This document shows, in pieces, positions 8,128-16,845 of a stretch of 48,247 nt of DNA (position 1 is the first letter of the stretch; each line of letters starts with the position of its first letter). Source of the stretch: Ignavibacteria bacterium CG1_02_37_35 (GTDB taxonomy: Bacteria > Bacteroidota > Ignavibacteria > Ignavibacteriales > Ignavibacteriaceae); the NCBI GenBank assembly GCA_001871325.1, contig MNVA01000019.1, positions 1 through 48,247 on the forward strand, in the 5' to 3' direction. The position numbers and the translations under genes are program-made. The notes below the pieces were generated by a model. The model saw only the letters and a program-made list of their open reading frames with translations. It was not told where the DNA came from and did no database searches.

Positions 8128-11100
8128 CTAATGACCGATCACCAAAGAATCCTTGTTTGCCTTTGCGGCTTTCAATCTTTCAATTTCATTTTTAACTTGA
8201 TTGTCGCCGGGATAGATATTAGATATCTTCTGAAGAAGATCAATTCCTTTATCGTATTCATTCAGATTTTCATAAATATCTAACAAAATGTTGTAAGGGC
8301 TGTATCGCCCGGGTTGTCCCCTGGGGTTTTCTACAAGTGCTTTCAGCGCATCACTTTCAATTTCGGAAGCAATTATTTTATAATTAGGCAAATCATTTAC
8401 AGCGAAATACAAATTCCCGATATCGTAAAGAATGCGGTAATCAATCGGTAAAATTTTTCTCGGGAGTTTTTTCTCCATCAGGTTCAGGACTTCCACTGCT
8501 TTTTGATCCGGCTGACCGGTGTTCATATAATAAATAGCTAACCGGATAAATGCATTACGATAATTTTGGACAAGTCGGGTATGGTTTTCATCAAAGAAAA
8601 TGGTTGAATCATTTAAGCCCCGGAATTTAAATCCCGGCAAATATTTTTTTGAAAAACTTGGGTTTTCATCGAATACTTGTTTACGCATAACAGGTTCATT
8701 AATAAATTCAACTCTCGCCCGTTTTTTCTCGGGAACAAGCCTGAAAGCCATTCCTTCCATTTTCAAATAATCATTTAAACCAATCTTGCTATCGTCCGAA
8801 CATGTTACGGCAAAATAGATCGGTCTTTGCCAATTGTTCGCTTGAACGATCTCTTTTGTCATAATGTCTTGTACGCGCACAGCTTTGATTCCGCTATAGA
8901 CAACTGAGTTGTCCATCCGCCAGGTCAGTTTTCCTTCACGGATGATGGTTGAATCTTCAATATTCCATTCGTTAAGATTTATTGACGGATCAGTGTTTAG
9001 GACCGTTCTTCCTTCGGAATAGGTTTTATAAGATGAAGGGAGCTGACCCGGTACCGGGATAGTAACGTCCTGCGGCTCCCATTGAGTCGGCTGCAGCGCA
9101 TCAATCTGCATATCGTCCAAATTCATTGCGACCTTTTTTGCGCCGTACGGCTCAAGGTTCTTTAATTGTTTGATATACCAATTTGTGTTCAGTAAACTTA
9201 GGTTTGCAATACGCACATCGCGCCGCACACCTTCAACATCCTGCAAATACCAGAGAGGGAAAGTATCGTTGTCGCCGTTCGTAAAAAGGATTGCATTCGG
9301 CGCACAGCTTTGTAATAAGTTGTAGGAATAATCCCATGGCACCCAATTGCGTGAACGGTCGTGCGTAAAATAATTTGCCTGCAACATTCTCACCGGGACA
9401 AAAATAATTCCAAGCACTACAACTGCAAAGGCGGCACTTTTTGCAAGTGACGGCGAAATTATTTTATCTAAAAGAACATCTATAATTCCACGAAGACCGA
9501 ACGCGATCCAAATTGAATAAACAAAAAATGCTCCGACATAAAAATAATCTCTTTCACGCGGCTGCGGTTCTTGCTGATTTTGATAGAATGCCGTTAAGTA
9601 TCCCATAAAGATAAAGAGCACCATAAAAATACTTGCCATCTTCCAATCTTTTTTGAAATGGAAATAAATGCCGAGTAATCCGAGCAAGAGAGGAATGCCA
9701 AAAAGAGAATCTTTTGCATCGCCGTTAAAATGAATGTTGAAAGGTTTGAACAGAGCGTTTCCGAGCCCGTTAAGAGGCCACATGTTTGCGCCGGAATCTT
9801 GATCCCATGATTCGCGTCCGACATAATTCCACATGAAATATCTGGTGGTCATGTGGTTCATTTGGTAACGCCACCAAAAATCGAGATCGGAAGTATAGTT
9901 TTCATAAACTCCCATTTGATGGGGTTCGGTAGCAAATCTTCTTTTAAATGTTGGGAAATCGCCATACTGTTCGCGGTTGAGGTAAGAAACCAATTCGGAA
10001 AAATTATCCGGTTCATTTTCATTCATCGGCGTACTTTGGTTTGCACGAACTATTACCATTGTATATGTTGTGAATCCCAGAAGAGCGAAAATCAAAGACA
10101 TAAAAACAAGATGCATTGTTGGTTTATTATTTTTCACAGCGTAGAACACGCCATAACCCAAAGCTCCGAACACAGCCGCTAATAAGAGGATTTCCGTAAT
10201 GATATTGTCTCCGGAAATACTCGACATTAACCCAGGAAGTATTTTAACAATTCCGGGATAAACAACAAAGAGCGCCACCCCTCCAATAGCGAGGGAAATA
10301 TAAATTGAATTTCTATTGAACAATTTCTTCCACAAAGCTCCAACGATCAAAATGCTGATTCCCGCCATTACCAGTTTAAACTTGGAATCAAAATCTTTGT
10401 ATTGTTCCGGAGTGGGGGGAGTAGCATCCGTTTGATTTGCCCAAAGAGCAACTGCAAGGATTATAAGCAGTCCGGCATGCGCAAGAAAAATATATCCCGA
10501 TTTTTTCAAAGCTTCGTCATCATCAACATATTTTCTAAACATGATAATCATAACAACGGAGATCATGGCTAAAACACTCATCAAGTGAACGCCCGTAGAA
10601 AGACCGATAAGATATGCGATCAGTAAAATATATTTCTCATTGTCTTTATTGTCCGCCTTCTCGTGCCAGACCATCATCAGGTAAACTACTAAAGCTAAAA
10701 AGAAAGTACTTGCAGCGTAAACTTCAGCCTCTGCACCGTTAAACCAAAAGGTATCGCTGAACGAAAAAGATAACGCGCCGATAGCCGCCGGAATGTAGGT
10801 TAACAGCGCTGCTGAAAGATTATTATAAGTCTTTCCTTTATAATTCTCTATCAACTTAACAGCGATCAAATAGAGAAGAAGAATTGAGAGCGAACTGGCT
10901 AAAACGGAAATTGTGTTAAACCGGAAGGCAATATTTTCACCAAACGGAAGCATAGAAAAAACTCTGCCAAGGAGTAAAAAGAAAGGAGCTCCCGGCGGGT
11001 GAGGAACCTGAAGGGAGAATCCGGAAGCAATAAACTCGCCGCAATCCCAAAATGAAACCGAAGGTTGTACCGTTAAAAAAAGAACGGCGTTTGAAATAAC

Positions 11101-11145
11101 AAAAACGATCGCCGCAATAATTCTATTCAGAAGCTTATAATTCAT
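8128..11145 (-). CDS. DUF2723 membrane glycosyltransferase (TMEM260-type protein O-mannosyltransferase family)
   Basis: A 1005-residue polytopic membrane protein. The N-terminal region has the family signature SFWDCGEFIASGF (D34, E37) followed by VPHPPGAP (about residues 48-54), then roughly a dozen transmembrane helices to about residue 590. The C-terminal part is soluble, with a SCAPNAILFTNGDNDTFPLW block and TPR-like helices (about 850-1005). The eukaryotic homologue TMEM260 is a protein O-mannosyltransferase, and the family is now a CAZy glycosyltransferase family; the bacterial members are presumed to use a polyprenyl-linked sugar. The conserved Asp/Glu are likely catalytic by analogy. 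It is followed by a GT9 gene, which suggests a shared surface-glycosylation role. Confidence 0.9.
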   Translation of the reverse strand: MNYKLLNRIIAAIVFVISNAVLFLTVQPSVSFWDCGEFIASGFSLQVPHPPGAPFFLLLGRVFSMLPFGENIAFRFNTISVLASSLSILLLYLIAVKLIENYKGKTYNNLSAALLTYIPAAIGALSFSFSDTFWFNGAEAEVYAASTFFLALVVYLMMVWHEKADNKDNEKYILLIAYLIGLSTGVHLMSVLAMISVVMIIMFRKYVDDDEALKKSGYIFLAHAGLLIILAVALWANQTDATPPTPEQYKDFDSKFKLVMAGISILIVGALWKKLFNRNSIYISLAIGGVALFVVYPGIVKILPGLMSSISGDNIITEILLLAAVFGALGYGVFYAVKNNKPTMHLVFMSLIFALLGFTTYTMVIVRANQSTPMNENEPDNFSELVSYLNREQYGDFPTFKRRFATEPHQMGVYENYTSDLDFWWRYQMNHMTTRYFMWNYVGRESWDQDSGANMWPLNGLGNALFKPFNIHFNGDAKDSLFGIPLLLGLLGIYFHFKKDWKMASIFMVLFIFMGYLTAFYQNQQEPQPRERDYFYVGAFFVYSIWIAFGLRGIIDVLLDKIISPSLAKSAAFAVVVLGIIFVPVRMLQANYFTHDRSRNWVPWDYSYNLLQSCAPNAILFTNGDNDTFPLWYLQDVEGVRRDVRIANLSLLNTNWYIKQLKNLEPYGAKKVAMNLDDMQIDALQPTQWEPQDVTIPVPGQLPSSYKTYSEGRTVLNTDPSINLNEWNIEDSTIIREGKLTWRMDNSVVYSGIKAVRVQDIMTKEIVQANNWQRPIYFAVTCSDDSKIGLNDYLKMEGMAFRLVPEKKRARVEFINEPVMRKQVFDENPSFSKKYLPGFKFRGLNDSTIFFDENHTRLVQNYRNAFIRLAIYYMNTGQPDQKAVEVLNLMEKKLPRKILPIDYRILYDIGNLYFAVNDLPNYKIIASEIESDALKALVENPRGQPGRYSPYNILLDIYENLNEYDKGIDLLQKISNIYPGDNQVKNEIERLKAAKANKDSLVIGH

Positions 11146-11184
11146 TAGTTCCTCAAGGGTGAATGAGATTCATAATTAGCAGTT

Positions 11185-11192
11185 CAAATTTA
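11185..11192 (-). promoter_or_regulatory. Bacteroidota-type -7 element upstream of the DUF2723 gene
   Basis: The minus strand reads TAAATTTG, a perfect TAnnTTTG match, about 40 nt upstream of the start at 11145. About 20 nt further upstream there is only a weak TTTC in place of TTTG. Confidence 0.4.
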
Positions 11193-11226
11193 TCAAACTC
11201 TTGCTTAAAACCGAAACACGGGGAGG

Positions 11227-11469
11227 TTAATTACTGTTTTCTTGGTCAGGTTTTTTAAAGAAATGGTCATAATTCTTCTTTTCGCGTTGAGCAGAGTATT
11301 TTTCATAGAGCGCTTTTAGTTTTCCGAAAGAGATTGAGTCGAATTCCTCCTCATCTTTATGCCGCTTAACGAACATTTTATATTCTTCAAGTTCCTTCGG
11401 CTGCATTTTCGGTTCATACCTTTTAAGTTCCTCAATATATTTTTTCTGATCTCTGAAATAATATGCCAC
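11227..11469 (-). CDS. Small charged protein of unknown function
   Basis: An 80-residue, lysine/glutamate-rich protein with no signal peptide or membrane segment. It is probably helical (KKYIEELKRYEPKMQ, KELEEYKMFVKRH). The start is GTG, preceded by AAGGAAAA. It lies upstream of the DUF2723 gene on the same strand with an 81-nt gap that holds a promoter element, so it may be a separate unit. Not recognised. The codon usage and RBS look like a real gene, and a cytoplasmic adaptor role is only a guess. Confidence 0.6.
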   Translation of the reverse strand: MAYYFRDQKKYIEELKRYEPKMQPKELEEYKMFVKRHKDEEEFDSISFGKLKALYEKYSAQREKKNYDHFFKKPDQENSN

Positions 11470-11538
11470 TTTCTTTTTTCCTTAATCGTTAATTTCTAAC
11501 CTTGTAAACCGGAACCAAAGAGTCACAGATCATCAATT

Positions 11539-11581
11539 GAATGGCTGAATGCTTGAATGAATGAAAAACATTCAACCATTC
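11539..11581 (-). other. Imperfect inverted repeat downstream of ppa
   Basis: GAATGGCTGAATG and CATTCAACCATTC form a 13-bp stem with one G-U pair and a 17-nt loop of GAATGA words. It lies between ppa and the small charged protein. No T run follows on the minus strand; it may be a processed or weak terminator structure. Confidence 0.4.
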
Positions 11582-11647
11582 ATTTTCATTCATCTATTCG
11601 GTAATATTTTTTTAACCATTTTATCTTCCCCTAATTTTCTTTGTTTA

Positions 11648-12334
11648 TTACCCGCGCAAAGCCGAAGTAAGCATTTCTTCTATACCACCAAAACGAAGTT
11701 CATAATCTTCCTGGCTTCTCTTAATCACTTCGTACGCTGTTTCCACATCATAAACTTCATCTATTTCACAATGTTTATGGTGTTCATCGCCGGGAACATC
11801 TTTGTAAGTTAAAAAATAATGGCGCAAGCGATCAATCACATTTGGGGGAACATCTCTCACACTTTTCATTTGACCATAAACAGCGTCGCCTTTCATTACG
11901 GCGATAATTTTATCATCAGCCTCATTGCCGTCTATCATACGTAAACCGCCGATTGGAATTACTTCCAGCAAGATACCTCCCTGCGTAATAGTTTTTTCCG
12001 TAAGCACGCAAATATCCAACGGATCACCATCTCCGACAATACTTTTTTTGCCGGTTTTTTCAGTACTTAATTCCGCAACTTTTTCTGCGCAGTACGTTTG
12101 GGGAACCAATCCGTAAAGCGTTGGACAAAAATTTGAATATCGTTGAGGTCTATCAACCTTCAAATAACCGGATTGTTTATCTATTTCATATTTCATCGAA
12201 TCAGTCGGAACAATTTCAATATAAACAGTAAGTTGGTACGGAACGTTGTCTCCGGGGGATATTCCGTGCCATGGATGCGGTTTAAACAGCAAGCCCATCA
12301 TTTTCCAAATTGGATCATTTTTCGGTGGTTTCAC
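11648..12334 (-). CDS. ppa: Inorganic pyrophosphatase, family I
   Basis: Hydrolyses pyrophosphate to two phosphates, pulling biosynthetic reactions (for example aminoacylation and nucleotide-sugar synthesis) forward. The family I metal site DGDPLD (D102, D104, D107) is present, with the upstream MKYE substrate-binding block and ADDKIIAV, which holds further acidic ligands. With 228 residues it is longer than the E. coli type (about 175) and carries an N-terminal extension, as do many Bacteroidota versions. The start is GTG: an overlapping ATG two bases upstream reads straight into TGA. AAAGGAA precedes it. Transcribed alone, divergent from rluE. Confidence 0.93.
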   Translation of the reverse strand: MKPPKNDPIWKMMGLLFKPHPWHGISPGDNVPYQLTVYIEIVPTDSMKYEIDKQSGYLKVDRPQRYSNFCPTLYGLVPQTYCAEKVAELSTEKTGKKSIVGDGDPLDICVLTEKTITQGGILLEVIPIGGLRMIDGNEADDKIIAVMKGDAVYGQMKSVRDVPPNVIDRLRHYFLTYKDVPGDEHHKHCEIDEVYDVETAYEVIKRSQEDYELRFGGIEEMLTSALRG

Positions 12335-12379
12335 ATTGATTCCTTTTTTCTTTCCGTAAAAATAAGGAATAGTTTGCTG

Positions 12380-12407
12380 TTGAAAGAAAATCTTTTTGTT
12401 AATTTTG
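12380..12407 (+). promoter_or_regulatory. Bacteroidota-type promoter of rluE
   Basis: TTG at 12380-12382, a 17-nt spacer and TAATTTTG (TAnnTTTG) at 12400-12407 match the Bacteroidota/Flavobacterium promoter consensus. The start codon is at 12432, and no Shine-Dalgarno is visible between, which is common in this group. Confidence 0.55.
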
Positions 12408-12431
12408 ACGCAGTAAAAAGAAAAAAGTCAG

Positions 12432-13010
12432 ATGAAAAAATCTTTTAAATATTTTGTCGCACATAAACCCTTCAGAGTGCTGACTCAATTTACGGACGCA
12501 GTTGGAAGGAAAACGCTCACCGATCTTTTTACTTTTCCGAAAGATGTTTACCCGGTCGGAAGACTTGATTATGATAGCGAAGGACTTCTTCTTCTAACAA
12601 ATGACAAAGCGCTTACCGATAAACTGCTGCATCCAAAGCATAAATTAGAAAAAGAATATTTTGTCCAAGTTGAAGGAACACCAACAGAAGCCGCATTAAC
12701 AGAGCTTCGGGGCGGTGTCCTTATCGAAAATAAAAAGACGCTTCCGGCGAAAGTTATAATTTTAAATAAACCGCCGCAATTTGAAGAGAGAATACCTCCT
12801 ATTCGTTTTCGAAAAACAATTCCAACAACCTGGCTTGGCATTACGATAATTGAAGGACGAAACAGGCAGGTGCGGAAGATGACCGCTAAAGTTGGTTATC
12901 CAACATTACGGTTGGTGAGAATACGAATCGGCAATATCCATTTGGGAAATTTGAGACCGGGTAAAGTTAGAGAAATTAACTTTTCGGAAATTAAGTTATG
13001 GTTAATTTAA
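12432..13010 (+). CDS. rluE: 23S rRNA pseudouridine synthase RluE-like (RsuA/RluB/E/F family)
   Basis: Converts a uridine of 23S rRNA (U2457 in E. coli numbering) to pseudouridine. The catalytic motif GRLDYDSEGLLLLTND (catalytic Asp46) is intact, as are VEGTPTEAALTELRGGV and the RNRQVRKMTAKVG block near residue 140. At 192 residues it lacks an N-terminal S4 domain, as RluE does, and it opens with the RluE-like HKPFRVLTQFTD. It lies directly before the restriction island but is oriented with it by chance; its promoter is its own, and the next gene begins 94 nt later. Confidence 0.9.
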   Translation: MKKSFKYFVAHKPFRVLTQFTDAVGRKTLTDLFTFPKDVYPVGRLDYDSEGLLLLTNDKALTDKLLHPKHKLEKEYFVQVEGTPTEAALTELRGGVLIENKKTLPAKVIILNKPPQFEERIPPIRFRKTIPTTWLGITIIEGRNRQVRKMTAKVGYPTLRLVRIRIGNIHLGNLRPGKVREINFSEIKLWLI

Positions 13011-13104
13011 AGCAACATTGCCGGTTATAGTAAATCGCTTTTCTTCAATACATTCGTTTCATTCAATTGTAATTTTTTATATTACTAATAAAAAAAATAA
13101 TATT

Positions 13105-15630
13105 ATGCCTAACCAAGAACAAAAATTTTTAACCGCCCTAAAAGATATTTTTATTGGGGCTAAAATTGAAGGTCAATCCGGTTATGTAAATCTAATGCAC
13201 ATTAAGGGGAAATACTTTGAAGGCATTTTCCCCATTTTAATCCAAGATATTAACGTAAAACTCTCCGGCTTCCCTGATTTCCGCGAAGAAATGTTTGAAA
13301 AACTTTACTTCTTCTTTTCTCGTTACTTTAATCAAACCGGAAGTATCTACTTCAATTATACCCCGCTTTATCAAAACATTTATGATAAAGTTTACGATCC
13401 CAACCGCGATGTTATTCTCTTCTGGAAAACTCACATGCTTTACTATGTTAAAAGTGAAGCAATTTACAAATCAATGAAGATTGAGATTGATGGCTTAAAC
13501 TTTTTCTTTGATGCTTCCCAAATTGAAAACAAAAAAAATAATGAACGACGCAATCTGATTTTTGAGTTCAATAAAGTTGGCGGGATAGACAAAAAAGTTG
13601 CGCTGATATTTAATGTTAATTATTCCAAAAACGGCAGAGTAACTAAGATTGATGAAATTCTCAAAGCTCTCAAAAAAGAAGATTTTAAAAACGTAACCGA
13701 AGAAATTCTTGAACAATCATTCTCCATTTTCAAAAAACAATCCGAAGTTGATTTCTTTATTAACAAAAATGCTAAAGAGTTTCTTAAAGAACAGTTCGAT
13801 CTTTTTCTTTACCAGTATATGTTCAAGGAGGTGAACCAGTTTGACGAAAAGAGAATTAAAGAACTGCAATCCCTTAAAGAAATTGCCTACAACATAATTT
13901 CATTTATTTCTCAGTTCGAAGATGAGCTTGTTAAAATTTGGAACAAACCCAAATTTCCTCTTAACAGCAATTATGTAATTACGCTTGACCGGCTGCCAAA
14001 AGAACTTGTCGAAAAACTTATTAAGCATCCCGGTATAAAAGAACAAATTGCCGAATGGAAAGAACTTGGACTTGTTAAAGATATTTTTAAACCGAAAGAT
14101 ATTATTGCGGTTCAAACTTCCCTCGACGGAAAAGAGTTTCTTAAAAAAGAATGCAGATTCCTTCCGGTTGATACTAAATATTTCAAAGACCTTGAACTTG
14201 AAATTCTTTCTTTGTTCGATAATCTCGATGATTCTTTGGACGGCACTTTAATTCATTCGGAAAATTACCAGGCGCTTAATACACTTAAAAGAAAATATAG
14301 AGGCGCTGTAAAAACTATTTATATTGACCCGCCTTTTAATCTTGATAGCAGCGACCAATTTCTTTACCGTACCAATTATAAAGACGCAAATTGGGCTACT
14401 CTTCTCGAAAATAGAATTAGTATCGCCAAAGATTTTCTAAGTGAAGACGGAAGCATTTTTGTCCGGTGCGATTATAATGGGAATTATATTGTTCGGTTTT
14501 TATTGGATACAATTCTGGGCAAAGAAAATTTTAGAAACGAAATCGTTTTACGCCGTGCGGAAGAAACGAAGGGCGACTTAAATAAACAATTTCGTGATAT
14601 GAAATCGATGACTGTTAATTATGATAACATTTATTGGTATTCGAATAACTTTTTCACTCGTTTTACAAAAATCATTAAACCGACTACAGATAATCAGAAA
14701 GCTGCTCATTGGCACAGTTTCTGGAAAAGTTTTGACAGAAAAAATATGCGTTATGAGATTCAAGGCGTGTCTTTAGAAAAAGGTCAGTGGATGTGGGAAA
14801 GAAACCGGGCATCTACTGCAATTGAAAACTACAAAGAATATCTCAAGGTTTCTAAAACAACAAATGAAACGTTAGAAGAATATTGGTTAAGGGATGGCGC
14901 AAATCGTGAGTTTATAAAAAAAGAAGGCGACGGAATTTCCTCAATTAAATATTGGATACCACCTCGTGAGTTTGTATTGGCTGATACAAATTGGCTTGAT
15001 ATAAAAGGATATTCAAATACCACTGATTTCAAAACTGAAAACTCCGAACTGTTATTAAAAAGAATATTCTCTAATATTAATCAAGAAGGTAACCTTGTTT
15101 TTGATTTTTTTATGGGCAGTTCTACAACACAAGCGGTTGCTCAAAAACTCGGTCGTAAATGGCTCGGCGTGGAAATGGGAGAACACTTTTTTACGGTTGT
15201 TCTTCCAAGAATGAAAAAAGTAATTGCCGGCGTTCAATCCAGTATTTCAAAAGAAACAGATTATAAAGGCGGCGGTTTCTTCAAATATTATTCCCTTGAA
15301 CAATATGAAGACACACTTCAAAAAGTATCTTACAAAGAAGATGCACTGCTCATCTTTAACGAAAACAAAACTCCGTACGAGCAATACATTTTTATGCGTG
15401 ATGATAAACTTACAGACAAAGCGGTAAAGATCAACGCAAAAGATAAAACAGTACAAGTAACGCTCAACAAACTTTACCCCAATATTGATGCTGCGGAAAC
15501 TCTCTCGTTAATAACCGGCAAAAAGATAAAAAAAATAACCGAAGAAGAAGTTGAATTTAATGACGGCTCGAAAGAAAGTTTAACCAATCCAAATTATCAT
15601 CTCTTCAAAGAATTTATTTGGTGGCAATAA
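13105..15630 (+). CDS. mod: Type III-like DNA adenine methyltransferase (Mod) with long N-terminal extension
   Basis: Methylates adenine in a target site and provides recognition for the restriction subunit. The catalytic motif is DPPF at residues 408-411 (DPPY in most) and the AdoMet motif FMGSST lies at about 669-674. This order (catalytic before AdoMet motif) is the beta class of type III Mods. The intervening ~250 residues hold the target-recognition region (including WERNRASTAIE). A C-terminal GGGFFKYYSLEQYEDTL block is typical of this subfamily. The N-terminal ~400 residues before DPPF have no methylase motif and are much longer than in EcoP15I Mod (where it is near residue 120). The track start 13018 is a TTG adding 29 odd residues; I use the ATG at 13105 (841 aa). 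Confidence 0.88.
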   Translation: MPNQEQKFLTALKDIFIGAKIEGQSGYVNLMHIKGKYFEGIFPILIQDINVKLSGFPDFREEMFEKLYFFFSRYFNQTGSIYFNYTPLYQNIYDKVYDPNRDVILFWKTHMLYYVKSEAIYKSMKIEIDGLNFFFDASQIENKKNNERRNLIFEFNKVGGIDKKVALIFNVNYSKNGRVTKIDEILKALKKEDFKNVTEEILEQSFSIFKKQSEVDFFINKNAKEFLKEQFDLFLYQYMFKEVNQFDEKRIKELQSLKEIAYNIISFISQFEDELVKIWNKPKFPLNSNYVITLDRLPKELVEKLIKHPGIKEQIAEWKELGLVKDIFKPKDIIAVQTSLDGKEFLKKECRFLPVDTKYFKDLELEILSLFDNLDDSLDGTLIHSENYQALNTLKRKYRGAVKTIYIDPPFNLDSSDQFLYRTNYKDANWATLLENRISIAKDFLSEDGSIFVRCDYNGNYIVRFLLDTILGKENFRNEIVLRRAEETKGDLNKQFRDMKSMTVNYDNIYWYSNNFFTRFTKIIKPTTDNQKAAHWHSFWKSFDRKNMRYEIQGVSLEKGQWMWERNRASTAIENYKEYLKVSKTTNETLEEYWLRDGANREFIKKEGDGISSIKYWIPPREFVLADTNWLDIKGYSNTTDFKTENSELLLKRIFSNINQEGNLVFDFFMGSSTTQAVAQKLGRKWLGVEMGEHFFTVVLPRMKKVIAGVQSSISKETDYKGGGFFKYYSLEQYEDTLQKVSYKEDALLIFNENKTPYEQYIFMRDDKLTDKAVKINAKDKTVQVTLNKLYPNIDAAETLSLITGKKIKKITEEEVEFNDGSKESLTNPNYHLFKEFIWWQ

Positions 15631-15666
15631 TGCAAAAGAAAAAAAATCTGAATTTGAGGGTGTTCA

Positions 15667-16707
15667 ATGAAATCTTTTGAAAATGATTATTTTTTGGACC
15701 AGCCCGTTTCTCAAAAGTTACTTATTGCCGTAAGAATGCTTGGAGAATTTAAAGGGAAAGAATCTTTGTTCAGAGATCAATTCCCCGAAGTTCTTAAAAC
15801 CTTGCAGCAAACAGCCATTATTCAAAGCACGGAATCGAGTAATCGTATCGAAGGTATCTTTGTGCCTGAAAAAAGAATCCGCTTAATCGTTGCACAAAAC
15901 GTAAAACCGCTAAACAGACCCGAAGAAGAAGTTGCCGGTTATAAAGATATTTTGAATGATATTCATACCAATGCAAGTAAAAATAAACTTACTCCTAATC
16001 TAATTCTGAAATGGATTAAACAGCTTTACCGCTATACACCCGAAAAAGTTGTTGGCTTTAAAACCTTGGACAATGCCATTCTGGAAATTCTTCCTATTGG
16101 AAAAACGGTTATTCGGTTTCGTCCTGTCTCTGCAAAAAATACTCCTAAAGCAGTTCAGAAACTTTGCGATTCGTTTAATAAAAGCATCGCGCAAAATAAA
16201 GTTGAACCTCTACTTGCTGTCGCTTCTTTTGTTCTTGATTTTGAATGTATCCATCCTTTCAAAGACGGCAACGGCAGGATCGGTCGTCTTCTAACTCTTC
16301 TTCTTTTATATCATATCGGTTATGAAGTCGGTCGCTTCATTTCAATCGAAAGAATTATCGAAGAAAGCAAAGAAGCATATTACGACGCTCTTTATAAGAG
16401 TTCTCAAAAATGGCACGAAGGTGAACACGATCTTATTCCCTGGTGGAACTACTTTCTCTCTACTCTAATTGCGGCTTATAAAGAATTTGAACAACGCGTC
16501 GGTAAAATTACCACAGCAAAAGGGGCAAAAAGAGAAATGGTTTTTGCCGCTATTGAAAATCTGCCGGATGAATTTTCTTTCTCCGATCTTTTGCGCGCTT
16601 GTCCCGGTATTAGTTATGCTACTCTTAAACGCGGTTTACACGAATTAAAAATGAAACAAGTAATTAAAACGGTTGGCAAAGGGAGAGATGCCAAATATCG
16701 TAAATAG
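15667..16707 (+). CDS. fic: Fic-domain protein (AMPylase-type) inside the restriction locus
   Basis: Fic enzymes usually transfer AMP from ATP to a hydroxyl of a target protein. This 346-residue protein has the full active-site motif HPFKDGNGRIGR (H196-R207), the flap RFRPVSAKNTP (about 151-160), and an N-terminal inhibitory helix with S-x-x-x-E-G (S58, E62), which would block ATP in cis (class II Fic). A winged-helix-like domain follows (about 275-346: LLRACPGISYATLKRGLHELK), suggesting DNA binding or autoregulation. GAGG lies 8 nt before the ATG. It sits between mod and res, 36 nt after mod. What it modifies is unknown; control of the system or a toxin-like role are both possible. Confidence 0.9.
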   Translation: MKSFENDYFLDQPVSQKLLIAVRMLGEFKGKESLFRDQFPEVLKTLQQTAIIQSTESSNRIEGIFVPEKRIRLIVAQNVKPLNRPEEEVAGYKDILNDIHTNASKNKLTPNLILKWIKQLYRYTPEKVVGFKTLDNAILEILPIGKTVIRFRPVSAKNTPKAVQKLCDSFNKSIAQNKVEPLLAVASFVLDFECIHPFKDGNGRIGRLLTLLLLYHIGYEVGRFISIERIIEESKEAYYDALYKSSQKWHEGEHDLIPWWNYFLSTLIAAYKEFEQRVGKITTAKGAKREMVFAAIENLPDEFSFSDLLRACPGISYATLKRGLHELKMKQVIKTVGKGRDAKYRK

Positions 16708-16721
16708 TATCACGAGCCTAT

Positions 16722-16756
16722 TAATTAGCTCACATGTCGCTTATATGAGCCAATTA
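16722..16756. promoter_or_regulatory. Inverted repeat between fic and res
   Basis: TAATTAGCTCA and TGAGCCAATTA form an 11-bp stem (one G-U pair) around a 13-nt loop, in the 138-nt gap between fic and res. No T run follows. It could be an operator (perhaps for the Fic winged-helix domain) or an attenuator that separates res expression from mod and fic. Confidence 0.4.
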
Positions 16757-16845
16757 GAGTATGTCAACCTCTCTTCCATACGGTTTAATAAACGGTGAAA
16801 ATTAATGAAAATATTATTTTACTTATGAAATTACAGCGGTAATAA

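Noticed and set aside
9853-10182. 109-aa plus-strand ORF inside the DUF2723 gene
   Set aside because: Antisense to conserved membrane helices of DUF2723; no start signal.
11539-11581. Inverted repeat below ppa as a true intrinsic terminator
   Set aside because: No T tract follows on the minus strand and the loop is long; kept only as an inverted repeat.
13018-13104. Upstream TTG start giving an 870-aa Mod
   Set aside because: The extra 29 residues are AT-rich filler without methylase similarity; an ATG with AT-rich leader follows at 13105.
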